From NCBI RefSeq assembly GCF_037975245.1, contig NC_092562.1, positions 15,680,521 through 15,744,520 of the forward strand: a stretch of 64,000 bases of DNA, written 5' to 3'. The stretch comes from Apostichopus japonicus (lineage: Eukaryota; Echinodermata; Holothuroidea; Aspidochirotida; Stichopodidae). The notes under the pieces are model-generated. The model was not told the DNA's origin and made no database searches. It worked only from the letters and a program-made list of their open reading frames with translations. The translations under genes were made by a program, and so were the position numbers. Below, piece after piece: positions 33,830 to 47,893 of this stretch (its first letter is position 1; each line of letters begins with the position of its first letter).

Positions 33830-34045
33830 AAGGGAGGGGCGAAGCCTGTAGGCAAATTATCTAAGCGTAGCGCCACCATAGGTTGGCGCGAAGCGTACAA
33901 GAAAATTTTGGCCGAAAATGCCTCCCAGATCGCTGGAAATGGCACTACCCAGGACCATTTGTTAGCGCGAAGCGTACAAGCAAATTTTGGTCTCCCAGAT
34001 CGCTGGAAATGACACTTCCCAGGCCTTGTAAGTTGCATCTAAGCA
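33830..34045 (-). repeat. Duplicated copies of the shared transposon module
   Basis: TAGCGCCACCATAGGTTGGC and CGAAGCGTACAAG, then CTCCCAGATCGCTGGAAATG, are followed by a second partial copy of the same block (GCGCGAAGCGTACAAGC, TCTCCCAGATCGCTGGAAAT). It is an internal tandem duplication of the module known from the hAT-like elements nearby. The host element's ends are not clear. Confidence 0.6.
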
Positions 34046-34359
34046 CTTTCTATTTTGAAATTACTTAGCGATATCATTTAAAAAAATGCTGAATGGGGGG
34101 GGCGGGCGGTCGCCCCCATCCCAAAATGCGTCATGTTCCCCGACGACACGGTCGAGTTCGAGACCAGCCACAGTTGGTTTCATAGCACAATTCTACACAC
34201 GCGTTATGATAGACCATATATAGTATATATATAGATCATTAGTGAGAGAGGAAAATGGAAACGTCAAAAAATGGAGTTGTCGGTGTAAGGGGTAGGGTGA
34301 GTCACACTTTTACGAAATCATTGATCCGTCACTGGCTACCCTTCAGCGCTGTAATGATG

Positions 34360-34535
34360 TCACTGTTTCTCTTTCTCTTCCCGGTGTCTTCGCGTTTTTC
34401 TTTTACTCCCTCCTTTTCTCCCTTTTCTCTCTTTCTTCTTTTTCTTTTCTCTTCCTTCCTCTCCTCCTGCTTTTTTTTCCCCTCTTTTTTCTTTTTTTCT
34501 TCTCTTTTTTTTCTCTCCTCTTTTTCTTACCCGGG
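34360..34535. repeat. Pyrimidine-rich (CT) low-complexity tract
   Basis: A long T/C tract that produces a 181-codon phenylalanine/serine-rich frame on one strand and K/E/R-rich frames on the other. Neither is credible as a gene. Confidence 0.9.
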
Positions 34536-34575
34536 GGGCGCGCGCCCCCAACGCCCCCCCCTGGATACGCACCTG
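34535..34575 (-). mobile_element. Terminus of a hAT-like element
   Basis: CCTGGATACGCACCTG is the inverted counterpart of CAGGCGCGTATCCAGG at 32442, preceded by a G/C-rich run. It may be the other end of that element, about 2.1 kb away and full of later insertions. Confidence 0.5.
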
Positions 34576-37500
34576 TTCCTTTTGTGCAAGTCACGTAACA
34601 CGTATCTCATATCTCATCATTGTTTCTGTCTCATGTCCATCATAATTATCTCCATTCATTTATTAATTATTGTTTTACATATAGACCTGTGTTATTTTGT
34701 AACTGTCTGGGTGGAAAGCTTGAATCTGAGTTACCTACAATCGTATTTTAAATTATCTGGAGCCTTTGTTTTCTTCTGCCCTTCATATGATATCATATGA
34801 CCAATTTGCGAAGCCAAATATTACATAGGCATATGTATCGTCTTCTTTTTTCTTGTCTTTTTTACAAATAGATAGTTTATTGATTTATTTTGTTAGTTTT
34901 GTTTACTGTGTGTGTGCTTGTGTGTGAAGATATAAATTTTTAAAATACTTATGCAAAATGCGATGAATTTCAACTAAAATTTAAAAAAAAAAGAAGAATT
35001 GTTTGATTTCTTTGTATTTTTGGTCATTTAACTTGTATTGACGCTTGTATTGACGCTATATTGACGCTTGATAATTATCTTAGTCCGTGTAGTCCATCCG
35101 TTATAGAGGCTCTGATTTAGATTAATTTGATGTTTTACCTCAATTATTAGATAAATTAATAGACCACGTCATAAAATTGACTTAAGGGATGACTGAAGGC
35201 ACAATATAAATGTTGCTTTATTGCATCATAACTTGAAACACCACTACTAGCTGTCCAGATTGCATTTCAGTGTCATTTTAATATCATATTCTTTATGGTT
35301 TCCAAAGTGGTTCAATATTGCCTCAATAAACCCAACTTTTCATTCCACATGTACTTAAATTCATGTTGTTCGACATACAATCCCCATGAAGCATGTCCTA
35401 TATGCTAACATATCTAAAGAGATGTTCTTTCTCTTGTTTTCTTTAACACAATCTTGAACAAACGGTGTTGATATCGACCGCATTGAGTATGCCACCCTAA
35501 GACACTGAGTGATATAGAGAAATAGCTCCACCAATTTCATAATTATTCTAGGGCATATTTCAAAACAGCGCCACTACTTCGGTCGTTTTGTGTTTTTCGT
35601 CTAAAACGTACAAATTTAGCTTTGGAGCCGGTTCATTCACTCACTATTGATTTGTATTCTTAAACCGTATCACGGGTTTTCAGACATAAGCCAACTATGT
35701 ATAAATAGGTACTTGATTAAACAATGGAAACCGGGTCAAGAAGCATAGAGAAAGTGCAAGTAAGAGCTAAAATATCACTCCACTGAATTAAACCTAATTT
35801 GAGTTAATTAGCTTCGCAAATTCCGTAATGGCGGTATGGAAGTGACTCTAAGAAGCTTTCAAACAACCAAAGATGTATTCCACATCAATTGTCTGAAGCG
35901 GTGCCGGGGTGGGTTGGGTGTCTCGAAAAGCCTAAGGAGTATTGTTTTGTTAAATTTATTCAGTTCCCCCCATCCCCTCCCAAAGTTTGTTCTGTTGTAG
36001 GTAACATTGTTAGGTTCCTGTTTGAATTTTTACGAAAGTTCATAAAAACTCTGGATAAGGCAAAAACGGTAACAAGAAGTACACTACTACGTAGGGTATC
36101 GAATTAGCAAGTTTGTTCACCATAGTTGAACTGCAGTGATAATGAACCGGGTACATCATGTTCCTTAAGTATTTCAGAATGTTGTCATGGAACGTTGAAC
36201 TAAAGTCTCGTCCGTCGTATTGGGTATATTAAAGTGGCCATCTTGGGAGCGGGAATGGATGCGATGATCACATGCCTGTCACGTGTAACTCTCTGAATAT
36301 TCATCGACAAGAGAAGGCTTAACATTAGCCTGTGATCAGCCACAATCATCACATGGATATTTATTTTCTTATTCACTTATTGATTGCTTGATTGATTTAC
36401 TTATAAACTTTCAAATGAGCTTATGTTGGCTCCCTAAATCGTTGGTAATCACTAAACTAAGCTAACTTAGTTGTTCCATAACATCCAGGAAGCCATGCGA
36501 AAATCTTTTGCTGCTAATTTCCTAAAGTGCTATAGTATGATATCATATGTCCCCCATCCCCCCCCCCCCCCGAAAAGAAGAAAAGTCGGACGAGAAATAT
36601 ATATATTTAAAAAAATTCTCACTCGGCCTAAGATAAACTGCTATGATACTGCCAATGTTGTCGATGTCTCAAAACTAGACTCTCTAACCTTATACTGTTT
36701 CCATAACCCAAAGATATGGATTCATTACAAACGCTTGTGCTGCTTCATACAATTTATGGAGTAGACTTAATAACGGAGGGATTATTAGCACCACTAAGTT
36801 AGCTGAAGCCTGTCTCGCAATAACTATAGTTACAGAAAATGACTAACTGGGAACATTAACACTTTAGTAAGGATGCAATATTTTATTAATAAATTGGTAA
36901 GTCTGTTCAAGCGTAAGGCTCACGCAGGTGGTGGTAGTTCTTCTCATTACTGGAGAGAGATTTTGGTGGTTTATTCCTGTAGTATTACCACAGTAATGTC
37001 AAAATTGTTTTTGAACCGAGGAAGCTATATTTTCACACTGCCCCCCCCCCGCCCCCATCCCATTGCATTTTGGTTTCTTCTAGGATTCTCAAGTTAACGT
37101 AACAACATACTTTCACAGTTCAATTGCACCATTTTGTAAGACCACACAGTTAGAAAAGGTGGATCTCAATTTACAACTGAAAATCATGGGTTTCTTCCTC
37201 ATATGTAATGATATTGTAATGCGCATAGAGAAAGGTGACGAACAAGGACAAAAATATAAGAAGACGAAAATAAAGAAATAAATATAGACGCAAAGTAGGA
37301 GGAAGACGAGTGCGAGTAGGGAGCGGTTTGAAATACTTACCCAAAACTGAGCTTTTTAACCGTATTGTTTGACGTCATATTTTGTACTATATACACGCTT
37401 CTGCAGAGAAAACGTTTTCGTTTGTGTTTTATGACACCAAATACTTCCAATAGACACCAATAGTTTTTTCTTGACTAAGTTAGATTGAATATTTTTTCAG

Positions 37501-39914
37501 GAGTACCATGATTAAACTCCCCAATTCAGATACTCTTTAAAATGCGACAATCAATGAGGTGTAAGCTTTTCAGTTGTAAACTTCGGTTCCGTTTATATGT
37601 ACTCTTTTTTATGTTATGAAACCAAATCATATTTCCTGATACCTGTTATTGTTGTTACATAGAAGCGAAAAACGTAAGTGCATGATATTTACCACTCGTG
37701 TATTGTGATATTTCAATGGGGGTCAGTTAAACTTCAGTCCAATGGCCTTCGGGAAAAATGCTGTATGGAATATGCGCATGCGCATGATCAAACTCAAACT
37801 TTTCACCTTATAGTTCAATATCTGAAATACGCATGCTAGTAGTAGTAGTAAGTTGAGTCTCGTCTACAGTTTACATAGGCCTACGTGTAGTCTGTGTGCA
37901 TACGTATGTGTGTTCGTATCTCGTCGGATAACAAGAGCAATGTTACGGTTCCCCTGGATAAGTTTGTCTTAGCGTCACGCCTGAACCATATCGATCTCGC
38001 GTTCTTCCCCGGAAGCTCAAGGTTTTCAATGATTTTCCATGTCAAAACGAAGTGATAGAGAGGAAGTTATTACTCGGAATCTATACAATTTAACTCTGGA
38101 GTGCGTTCTGATAAGTCAGCCTACAAAGTTCAACTTGATAGACTCACGTCACGCCGCTGTGGCAAACTACTAGTACTTTATGAGATATTCAGTGCTGACA
38201 GGAAGCCTAAGCCTTTTAGCTAGCACCGTCCGAGCCATTGACCACTAAAGCCTAGCTTCCGTTTTGAATTTTTGGTTGCATGGCTATCTTTTCATGAATT
38301 ATTGACGTGGAAATGTCACATGGGAAGAAGGGGCGTTTTGTTTTTTGACTGATATACCTGAAAGGGATCAAAAGATGGAGTCCTTTTTCGTTTCTTTAGC
38401 TGTCTTTTGCATGTGTATCTTTGGCTCAAATGGAGCACCCAAAAGACACAGTGAAAAGATGGGTGAGAGGGAAATGACATTTTCAGGTAAGCAATTTTCA
38501 ACCAAGTTTTAATTGCCTCGAATAAAGGTAGTGCAAAAAGGGGTGCTTTGACTTATGAAGACTATGCAGGGGTGATGGAGAAATATGGTTGTGCCACGTG
38601 GTTCCATTATGAGTCACGTTGAACTGACAAATTGCACTCAATGTCATATAAATTTCTGAATTTTTACATAACAAACTTTTGCAATGTCATAGCAAGATGT
38701 ACATCTAAATTAGCTTAGAAATATAAACAATATGTTGAGGAAAATATGGGATATTTCCATGGAACTTTCTGTACCTTCACTAATATTTAATGGTGGTGAT
38801 TCTATACCTACCTGAGTTATGGCACAGTCTACTAAAAAGAGGGGGGGGGGGATGAAGCTGGAAAACACATTCATGATCTCAAATGAGTTACACATACTTT
38901 ATACTTTGTTTTAATAGGAATGTAACCAGTGTAATAAGAATGGTCTAGAAAGACTGATTTGGGCATACATATTTCTTTCATTCTTTTCATTGAACACAAG
39001 CAGTAACAGTTCTTGATAGGCTATATGATTTCCGTTGATCTGGAAAACTCATAAGAAAACATAGGTGTATGTACCGTATGTACTGTGCCATAATCCCATA
39101 AAAAGTATGTGCTTGTCTGTACATGGCACTGCCTACTGTAGGCATAACCTTTGTGTCATCATAGGAGGCTATTTTTTTTTTCTTGGCTTGCAATCTTTTC
39201 TCATCCTGAAGCTTTGCTAAGGAATTTAAAAAAAAAAAAATTGTTTAGAAGATTATTTCTGCTTAAAGGATGACAAACCAAAAGGTTATATGCACTCATG
39301 ACTTGACATAAAACTTGAAGGTGGAAATGGGTAGGTTTTTTCAGCTCCAACAATCACAATTGGATGTAATGGAACTTGCATACCAAATATTGACTGTACT
39401 TGACATGCCATACTTTACCACTGTATGTCTATGATACTAGGGCTCCTAATTAATTTGAATAAAAAGAGAGGGGAAAAAAGGAAAGAAAATGTTGAAATTG
39501 TTAAAATTCGTATTAACATAATTTTTTATGAAAATTTACAAAATGATAGTTTTTCAACATTAGATCTCATAAATTATGCAGACACCTGCCATAGTTTCTT
39601 TGGAAATTGAGGGGTCTTACCATGTATCCAACTTTAAACCTGCAATTAGGCATTTTCAACTTACTCAAGTTCCAAGCTTGGTTTCACCTTGAAGGATATG
39701 TACAGTACATCTAGAGTAAAATAAATGTATTGAACTGAAACTATGACATTAATTTTCAAAGCAAGATAAAATGATAAAGTGCACATAAAATTGTAATTAG
39801 AATACGATTGCATAATTATAAGACAGGCTTTTTTGTCTATAGACAGCCTATATAGACAACCTTAACGTACTGTTTTACAGTATGTAGGCTTATGCAATCA
39901 AATTGTCAACCTGT
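34576..39914. other. Long non-coding stretch
   Basis: No gene recognised. Poly-C runs lie near 36551 and 37040, and a poly-G run near 38841. Short frames here show no family motif. Confidence 0.45.
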
Positions 39915-40225
39915 TCAGCCTCCAAATTCAGGCTATTTACTGGCTTAAATAAATAGCCAGTGGATTTTGCCGTCTACTAGTAGAAAAAAAAAACCTGGCG
40001 ATTTTCTGCCGGTAGACATTAACAGCTTAAACATATGATGTATCAGTTAGCAATTGTCAGTCAAAGAATCGGCATGGCTTCCTTACCCAACATATGTACG
40101 CCCCGTATAACTGGTTCTTATTATACACCCTGTATCACTTCTTCTTATTGTAGAAATATTATGGGCTGCCTGTCCATGAACAAGCATTTTCCTGTGTGTT
40201 GTAATTCAGGGAAATGTCATTGAAG
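39915..40225 (+). repeat. Diverged dispersed repeat, family 3, copy 1
   Basis: Matches 57305-57575 in ordered blocks: TATTTACTGGCT, CTGGATTTTGC-like, TAGTAGAAAAAAAAAA, GTCAGTCAAAGAATC, AATATTATGGGCTGC, ACAAGCAT and GTAATTCAGG. Class unknown. Confidence 0.7.
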
Positions 40226-43200
40226 AGAACTGGATTTTTAGCCAACTGGTCAGACTTTTCATAGGCTGGTATTTTTATAACAAGTGGCTAAAATTTGTGA
40301 AATTTGTGGTATGACCAATATTAAGTGTTGAAGGGGCGATGGACGGACAGTAAAAACGTTAAGGATGACATATAAAATTGATTTATAATCCATAGGTTAG
40401 GAATAAATTAATCTCACTGGTTGACAGATTCCATTTAATTGACCTCATCTCTAACAACCGTAAAAGTGTGACAAAACCCATGGTACACACATGTAGCTGA
40501 TACATTGTTGGGAACAGCTTGGAACTAGACAGTTTCTCTTGGACCTAAGTGCCCTCTGAAACCGGTCATGTCCCTGCCCTCTATCAGAAACCAGCTTTGC
40601 TAAGGGCGCTGCTTCCTTGTACTTCTTTTCCAATTGCTCTCTGAATTGTCTTGAATGAATGTTGGTCATGGAGTGAGTTGTTTTGAAATATTGTTGACAT
40701 TATTGTGGTAGCTCTATGGACCTTGGGGGGGGGGGGGGTGGAATAACTTCATGATCCATAAATGATAAACAAACAACCTTAGAAACATGCCCTGGATGTT
40801 TCCTGTTTTGAATACTTTCAGGGGGTTGTCAAATTAAAAAAGTTCTTAGGCTACTATTGAGCTCTGAATAAATAACCTCATTTTTTATCACGCTGTCAAT
40901 CAAAATATTTGAAAAGATCAAGTTTTTTTTCAGATATAGATTGGAAAAGCTAGAATTAATCTCACATGATAGAGATGATTTGATTGGTTGATATTAAAAT
41001 ATGAATAAGAAAGGTGTGGTGTGCATGCATTATTTTTGGGCCAACAAAATTGTCAATTTTTACAAAAAGGTTAAGTACTCGTTAATTAGAGTTCGCCAAG
41101 TAAAAACTTTATGACAGTAATCTCTCTTTCATCAATCACTAGTTGCTGATATATGCAAATGAATGTAAGTGACAATGCTGAAAAAATAAAAAGTGGAAAT
41201 TTAGACTATTAGTTTCGATGAAGTTTCTTCTATAAAAACTTCCTTGTTGCCCCCATGGCTAAGTATAGTTAAATGGGAGTTGTAATACTACCGTACAGTA
41301 TTAGAATTGAAAAATTATTTCTTTTTGCAGAATTTTGTAGGGAATACTTTTTATCCAGTATCCCACTATCCCATCTCATCTGCAAAATGCTATGCAAAAT
41401 GGTCAAATTACTACACAAAAGTCGGAAGATGTACTGGTTATATAGCTTTTTTTTTAACACAGGAATCAGTACTTTATAATAGACAAAATTCAGAACTTTC
41501 AATAGCTCAAAACTGCTAAAAGTACACAAAAATTTAAATTTAAATTATTCCCTGCGGTGGTCTGACCATCATCATGTAATGCCTGAGATGTTTTCGTTGG
41601 ATGAATCCTTCCAAACACTTTAAATGTTGTACTGTAGGCCTACTGTACACTGTGCACAGTACTTGTTAGGGGAATTTTTTCAGTTGGTTCTTTCATTTGT
41701 TTGCCATATTGCAGGTAATGAAATTTCAAACAGTGGATATTTGGATTTTTGAATAGCCAACTGGTTTTATGCAGTCTTGTTCATTAATGTTCTCTGGATA
41801 TGTTACAGTATATATGCAAAGTTATGTTTTCTTAAATTTTTTAAAAATGATGGTATCTATGCGTTAGATATATTTAATGGTACTCGCGTACTGCACAGTT
41901 CGTCAAATGGTACAAGAACTGAAATGTTCGTTGGTTGAACCACAAAAATTGTTTGGAAAAATAGTCATGTAGAACTTTAAATAATAATTGTAACATAAGA
42001 TATATGAACAAAATGTAAATGGATTACTTACTACCAAGAATAAATTATTCATAATAGTGAATATACATGTATCAATTTAGTAGTTGTCACAGCTGCATCT
42101 CTCAAAACTGTAAAAGAAAAGAAAAATGCCAGTACTTTAGGCTCCAGCCAGTCCTCTTCCTCCCCCCACCCCCCCCCCCCCTTTGTTGTCAAAGATTAGG
42201 ACTAAAAATCTATCTCAAGTATTGGATTTGAATGACAGGGCGAGCCATGAGCATCGTACCAAGAAACTTATCAGAAATTTGATAAGATGTGGAATAAGTG
42301 CAGAATATTTTAAAAATCTTTCTATAGAATTTGCTGTTTTAGACTGAATGCAAATGTAAATGAAGATGTGATATAAATGTTTTATTTTTTACTATTAATG
42401 GAATCTGATAAATGAATCCATTTGTTGGGAGCCTTAGGCTTGTCTAGTATAAAATACAATTATTTTTAACAACAGACTTAGTAAATTATTAAAATTAAAA
42501 TCTTGTAAAATTTTGCTTAATGGAATTGTTTTCTCCTAGCTATAGATGTGCTGTTTCATCATAAAGGGTATTAATTATCTGGAATATATGTTTGCTTCAA
42601 TTTGTAAGTTGGTTTGGTTAAACTTATTGTATAAACTAATTGCATTTCAGTATAACTGTTAATGAATAAAATGTCCTAACCAAAAACAAACTTTATAACT
42701 GTTTGACATTTGACACAAGTACAGCCAAAATATTTATAACGGAATAATTAAATGGGGTATTGCATAGCAAAATGCTATGCAACTGGGTTAATTTCTTTGT
42801 TAAGTGCAAAATTGCATTTTATGCAGGAACCAATGTTGTATTACTGTACATATGTTCAGATATCCTTCAATAATTGCTACAGAAACTTTGAACGCTAAGT
42901 TATAATAATTTCCTGATTCTACCATTCAACGGTACATCATAAATTTGATGTCAGTAAAATAAATTTATTCAAAGAGTAGAAACATAACCAGTCTTTATCA
43001 TAGTTGAATGAAACACAAATTAATTCTTCCCCTAAAGCATCACCTCAGACCTGCCAAGTGCCAACATCTATACTGTATTTTACCCTCATCCTCTGTTAAT
43101 CATCCACTTGAAGAACATGATCATGCCTTCCAACCACTACATCACATGCATTTATAAATAGGTATACATACATGTATGTTACATGTTCTCACCCAATTCC

Positions 43201-43769
43201 AATGTATGTTAACAGCACACAGTTCAGTATTTCATCATTTCTTAATTAGTGAAATTTAGTACATGATTAACTAATCAAGAGTGGTTTAAAAATTAAGCCC
43301 ATGATCCTGTTACAAATCCTGACTAACTTTTTAGTCATCGATTTTCTCGCTCAGGAGTTGTGAAAGATGAGGATTTTTTTTGCCTTGCTTAAAGACAAGA
43401 ATATCATGCTTGTGGTGTATCCTCTGCCATAAGGGAATTATCCCGACCGGGTGACGACTTGTTTCATGACTACACATATGGCTCAGTAGACAGCTCAAAT
43501 CGCCCCGGGCTGATGGTGCGTCATCGCCCGCCCGTTTGCTTCCCCCTAGATGAAATCAGAAATTGAAGCTTTCGTGCTAGATTAGCCTGGTAGTAAATGA
43601 GATCTCTCTGCGATCAAATATCCGATTCGTCATGCTTTATCATAATTTCACGAGGGCGTGAAAGTTGCTTTTGATTTAGTATTTGTACAATTCAAGTAAC
43701 GATAAATTTAAAGGAAAATCTTTTTCTTCCTTCACTGTAGTTGTTTAAAGAGTTTGTATCATGTATTAA
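40226..43769. other. Non-coding, AT-rich
   Basis: Nothing supported apart from poly-G near 40725 and a poly-C tract near 42164-42182. A CpG-richer patch at 43430-43560 might be a regulatory element (see findings). Confidence 0.4.
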
Positions 43770-44126
43770 AGATCTACTTTATTGGCCCCAATTATAGCAC
43801 GCTATAGCTAGGAAAGTTTTGTGATTACGTAATCGACCTGCCACGGTCGTAAAATGACCTCAGGCTCTACAATTAGCCTGCATAACTTCTTAACACCATT
43901 GGGCTCTTTGTGTAAACACTGTGTGGATAAATGTTCATTTCTACAGTTTAGTTAATCATGTAACGTTCACACAAAGAACGTACCTCATACAAGAAAAACT
44001 ATGTGGCAGGCGATGCAGACTAATTGGTAAAAAGAGGTCATTTTACGACCGAGGTAGGTTGATTACGTCATCTCAAGAAACTTTTCTATGATAGCGTGCT
44101 ATAGTTGGGGTCTATACAGCAGACCT
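43770..44126. mobile_element. MITE with about 95-bp inverted ends and TTAA duplication, copy B
   Basis: TTAA flanks at 43766-43769 and 44127-44130. The left end AGATCTACTTTATTGGCCCC and the complement of the right end, AGGTCTGCTGTATAGACCCC, begin inverted arms of about 95 bases that continue through TATAGCACGCTAT and GGTCGTAAAATGACCTC. It is related to the copy at 29265. A piggyBac/Kolobok-type duplication. Confidence 0.9.
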
Positions 44127-46930
44127 TTAAGCATCTAACTGTTCACACCATTCTTTGAAGTAGGGGCCTACCCTGTATATATGTAACTGTGAAATTTCCA
44201 GATTGTGTCTGCTGTGTGCTGACAGATTCCCCATCTTCTAAACAAGTACTTAGTCTACCGGGGTCATTGTAACATTAATGTCAAAGTTCAAAAGTTTGTT
44301 TTGTGGGATTCATTTTCCAAAGTGACAAACATTGAAAGTATTTAAGTTCATAAAATGTTTTTTATTATGAGTGTACAGTATTTACTGTGAATGAAAGGAT
44401 ATTATGTTAGGTGCATCCTCAGGATTAATGGGAAACTCTCCCTTCTTGGAGGAAGACATTTTCTAATGCCTCCTATGTAATATTGCCAGGAATCGGTACA
44501 ATTTATGATAAAAAATCTGCTAAAAAATAAAATAAAACTGCTCTCTTTGCTCATATTGTTATTCCTTAAAATACATGTATCCATTTTGAATTTTCTGATG
44601 AGAAAGTTATCTGCATGGATAGCATATAGGCCTACAGCTTCTATATCTTACTCTCTATATCTCTGTATCTATCATAGCTTGCAGTTGGTGTAAAAAATCT
44701 GGCTATATTTGCAGCTTATTTTCCTCTCCTCCTCAAAACTCTCATCATTCAGCAGATCTAGTAGTATTATTATCATCTGTGACCATCTCCGGCTCTATAA
44801 ACCCTGACTATACAAGTGCTGTACAGTTTGTTTGTTCGTTTGTTTGTTTATATATTTGGTTTTCCACAGATAATAAATATATACATGTGGAGGGAAGTCC
44901 TCTAAAAAGCCAATACAGGCTTAACAAGGTAAAGGACTCCCGAGAAAAAAATACGTACATAAATGAAAATAAAATTAATGTCTTAATAAGGAATTATTAA
45001 AAACACACAATATTAACGATGTATCAATACTGAGAAATTACTTCTTTTTTTAGCATTTTTCTAAATGTTGTGAAGTTTTGTATTTGTCTAGATGATATTA
45101 TGTAAAGAGATAAAAAATGACAAACCGATAGTCTGGTTCCCCAATCAACTAATATACATGGATGCTTTTCTTGATTTTATGCAAAAATACAGTTTTTAAC
45201 ACAAATATTCATATCTTTAGTAACATTGATGGTCTTTCCATTTTCCATAATCTTTTTTTTCAAAGTGAAACTCCCCATTTTTTCCATGACGCTTTTAACC
45301 TATATTGCAGATTTATTATAGGGAGTGTTTATGGTATGGTAAAGGTGTAAGGTAATACCTGAGTTCACTGACATGACAGCTTGTGATCATAATCAATTTT
45401 CTTTACCCAGTTTTGTTTTTGGGGGGATGCACCCTGTTGATGCCGTTTCTCGAAACAGAGCAAGGAACGATACTTTGCAAAAGGAAGCTTAGGTATTAGA
45501 TCAGCTTGTGTTCAACCTTTTACTGATTGAGCCTGTACCTGTCACTGTCAGAGAGCCTCCGCTAAAAGTCGTTGACAGTTCTTTTCTGATATCTATAGGC
45601 GGGTTGTTTTTTATCTCCACAATGTGTGGAAATTGAGACATTTTCAAAGCAACTATGCTAAGCTACAGGTGTCCCAGGTACCTAGGGTAAAGCCAAGGGA
45701 AAGATATAAAGCAGTTGGATTTGAGTAGTCGTGTTTGGTTACATTTCTGGGATGAAATGCCAGAAGACAGAATATTGATAGAAAAGAAAGCAAATTGAGA
45801 GGATCTCTGACGCACATCATCAACAACAACAAAAAAAGAAAAATCTTGAAAATACTGGCACAAAATTCATACATGTACCTATATAGGCCCTCTGGTTAAA
45901 CGGGAAATTGAGCATGCTGTGTTTATGTGGTGTACATTTTATATCCAATAATGAAAATGTTATGTTATATAGCATTGAACTTTGAAAGGAATTCGGGCAC
46001 AAACTTGTTTTTTTGCTATTTACTCCCCATGATTGGAACTGGATGTATGTTGAAAACTTGTTGAGTCTATAGATCTGAGAATTCCAAAGTGCTTTGTACC
46101 TCATATACCTCGAAAGAAATTGAACGCTAGGAATTTTGATGGCATGATATAATATCTCAAAATTAAGCTATATTTAAGTTTAATTTGACCATTGTTACAG
46201 TTACTGAAGATGTGAAAGTTCACAACAGGTATTGAGATTTTATGCTTTTTTTAAGCACAACCATGTGTTGAAACATAATCTATTACTTAACTATATATAT
46301 ATGCCTCAGACCCCAGACCCTCTCAAATAAGAGTCAGATTCAACTACCCCAGGGTCACATCCTCTTTATTTTAAAATCCTGGACCCTCCCGGGCTGAAAA
46401 CCCACAATCTGGGCCACGAATTATAAAATGAAAATATGCACGACAATTTAGACAAGGTAGTCGCCATGTATAGCCAAATTAGGAATTTGATATAAACTAG
46501 TAAATATTTAGCTTATGAATTTTTTTACCATAATGGTGCAGTACGTACTGTATATTTTTGAGTATACAGTTTTACAATTTAAGTAACAGACAATATGTAC
46601 AGTATAGTAGTAACTGGAAGATATCAAACCCAAGCCTGTCCTATTATAAATATCATTGCCACAGGGATGTAGCAAAGTGGCTTTGAAAACTATTTGGATA
46701 ATGGACCGTGTGGGTGGAGGATGGAATGGTGGTGATGGAAAGAATTGAGGGGGGGGAAGGGGAGGGGAGGGGAGGGAGAAGGGAATGAATTGAAACACTG
46801 ACAGAAAGACCTAACCTCAGTGCTTGTTCAGTTTGAACATCCCTCTCCCTGAAATAATATCAAAGGAAGAAGCATACAGAAAGAAATATATAAGGTTATT
46901 GGAAGAATTCAGGAGGGGAAGGCTTGGAAG
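44127..46930. other. Non-coding, nothing recognised
   Basis: AT-rich; a G/A-rich run near 46735-46790. No credible frame. Confidence 0.45.
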
Positions 46931-47272
46931 CAGTGGCGGAGCGTCCATACAGTCAGGGGGGGGCGGATGCTCCCCCTGAGGGACTCAAATGGACTGCTGA
47001 CGCCCTTTTCAGCTTTTTACCAGTTTTTACTTATTCGTGATTTTTGACCTATTTATTGCGCTCTCATCTACCTATTGACATTTGTCGCATAATCTGCAAA
47101 TTAGCAAGGCCTGGAAAGGGTCATTTCCGGCGATCTAGAGAGTATCTTTACTCAAAAAAATTCTGTACGCTCTGCGCCAACCTGTAGTGGCGCTCCGCTT
47201 AGAAAGTGTCGAAAGCGCCCCCACAGACCATTCTCGCCCCCTCTGACCAATACCCCTATAGCTCCGCCACTG
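46931..47272 (+). mobile_element. hAT-type MITE, copy 5 (342 bp)
   Basis: Ends CAGTGGCGGAGC and GCTCCGCCACTG, with a perfect 8-bp duplication CTTGGAAG at 46923-46930 and 47273-47280. It lacks about 58 bases in the middle compared with copy 1 (the ACAAAATGGCGATGACACC region). Confidence 0.96.
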
Positions 47273-47893
47273 CTTGGAAGGTAACATCTGGAGGTGGTGA
47301 TATAGTACTTACCAACCACTCTTCCTAAAGTATTCTATTTTTTTGTTGGACTTTTATGATGTCATCATCCCCTTGCACTTTAACAGGTCAGAGGAGTTAA
47401 AGAAGTGGTTGACTAGTAATGACCATCTGTCACCATATATATTTTAGTAGCCATCCGAATGTCAACAGATTTTAACTCTGGGCGATAACAAATCCCTTGG
47501 AAATGAGTCTTTAAGTAGTTGGACGGAGGTCAGGTATTAGGGGTGAAAGAGAGAAGGATTTAGGGAGTCACCTGGAGGATTGACTCAGAGATTACTGAAC
47601 TTGCCTCCCCCTCTTTTCAATGCCACTATTTTACCCACATAATTATCAAAAACAGCTGCTAGCGAGACACATAAAAAACATGGTTTGAACTTTTACCAAG
47701 TTGAAATCTGGGAGTCAAAGCTGGTGGACATACATGTACATGTGATTCTGTGGGTGTTCAGAATTTTGTTTAGTAGTTCTAAGATTTATCTTGATATTGT
47801 AACGCTAACTCAGTCTAAGATTCTGGGGCGTCCAAATATTCCCTGCTGAGGACTGGTGGTGGTATGGAAACAAATGCAGCTTGGATGGTTGTA

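Noticed and set aside
34255-34800. 181-codon frame, the second longest in the window
   Set aside because: Mostly a CT-rich tract and a transposon end; the hydrophobic composition is due to TTT/CTT/TCT codons.
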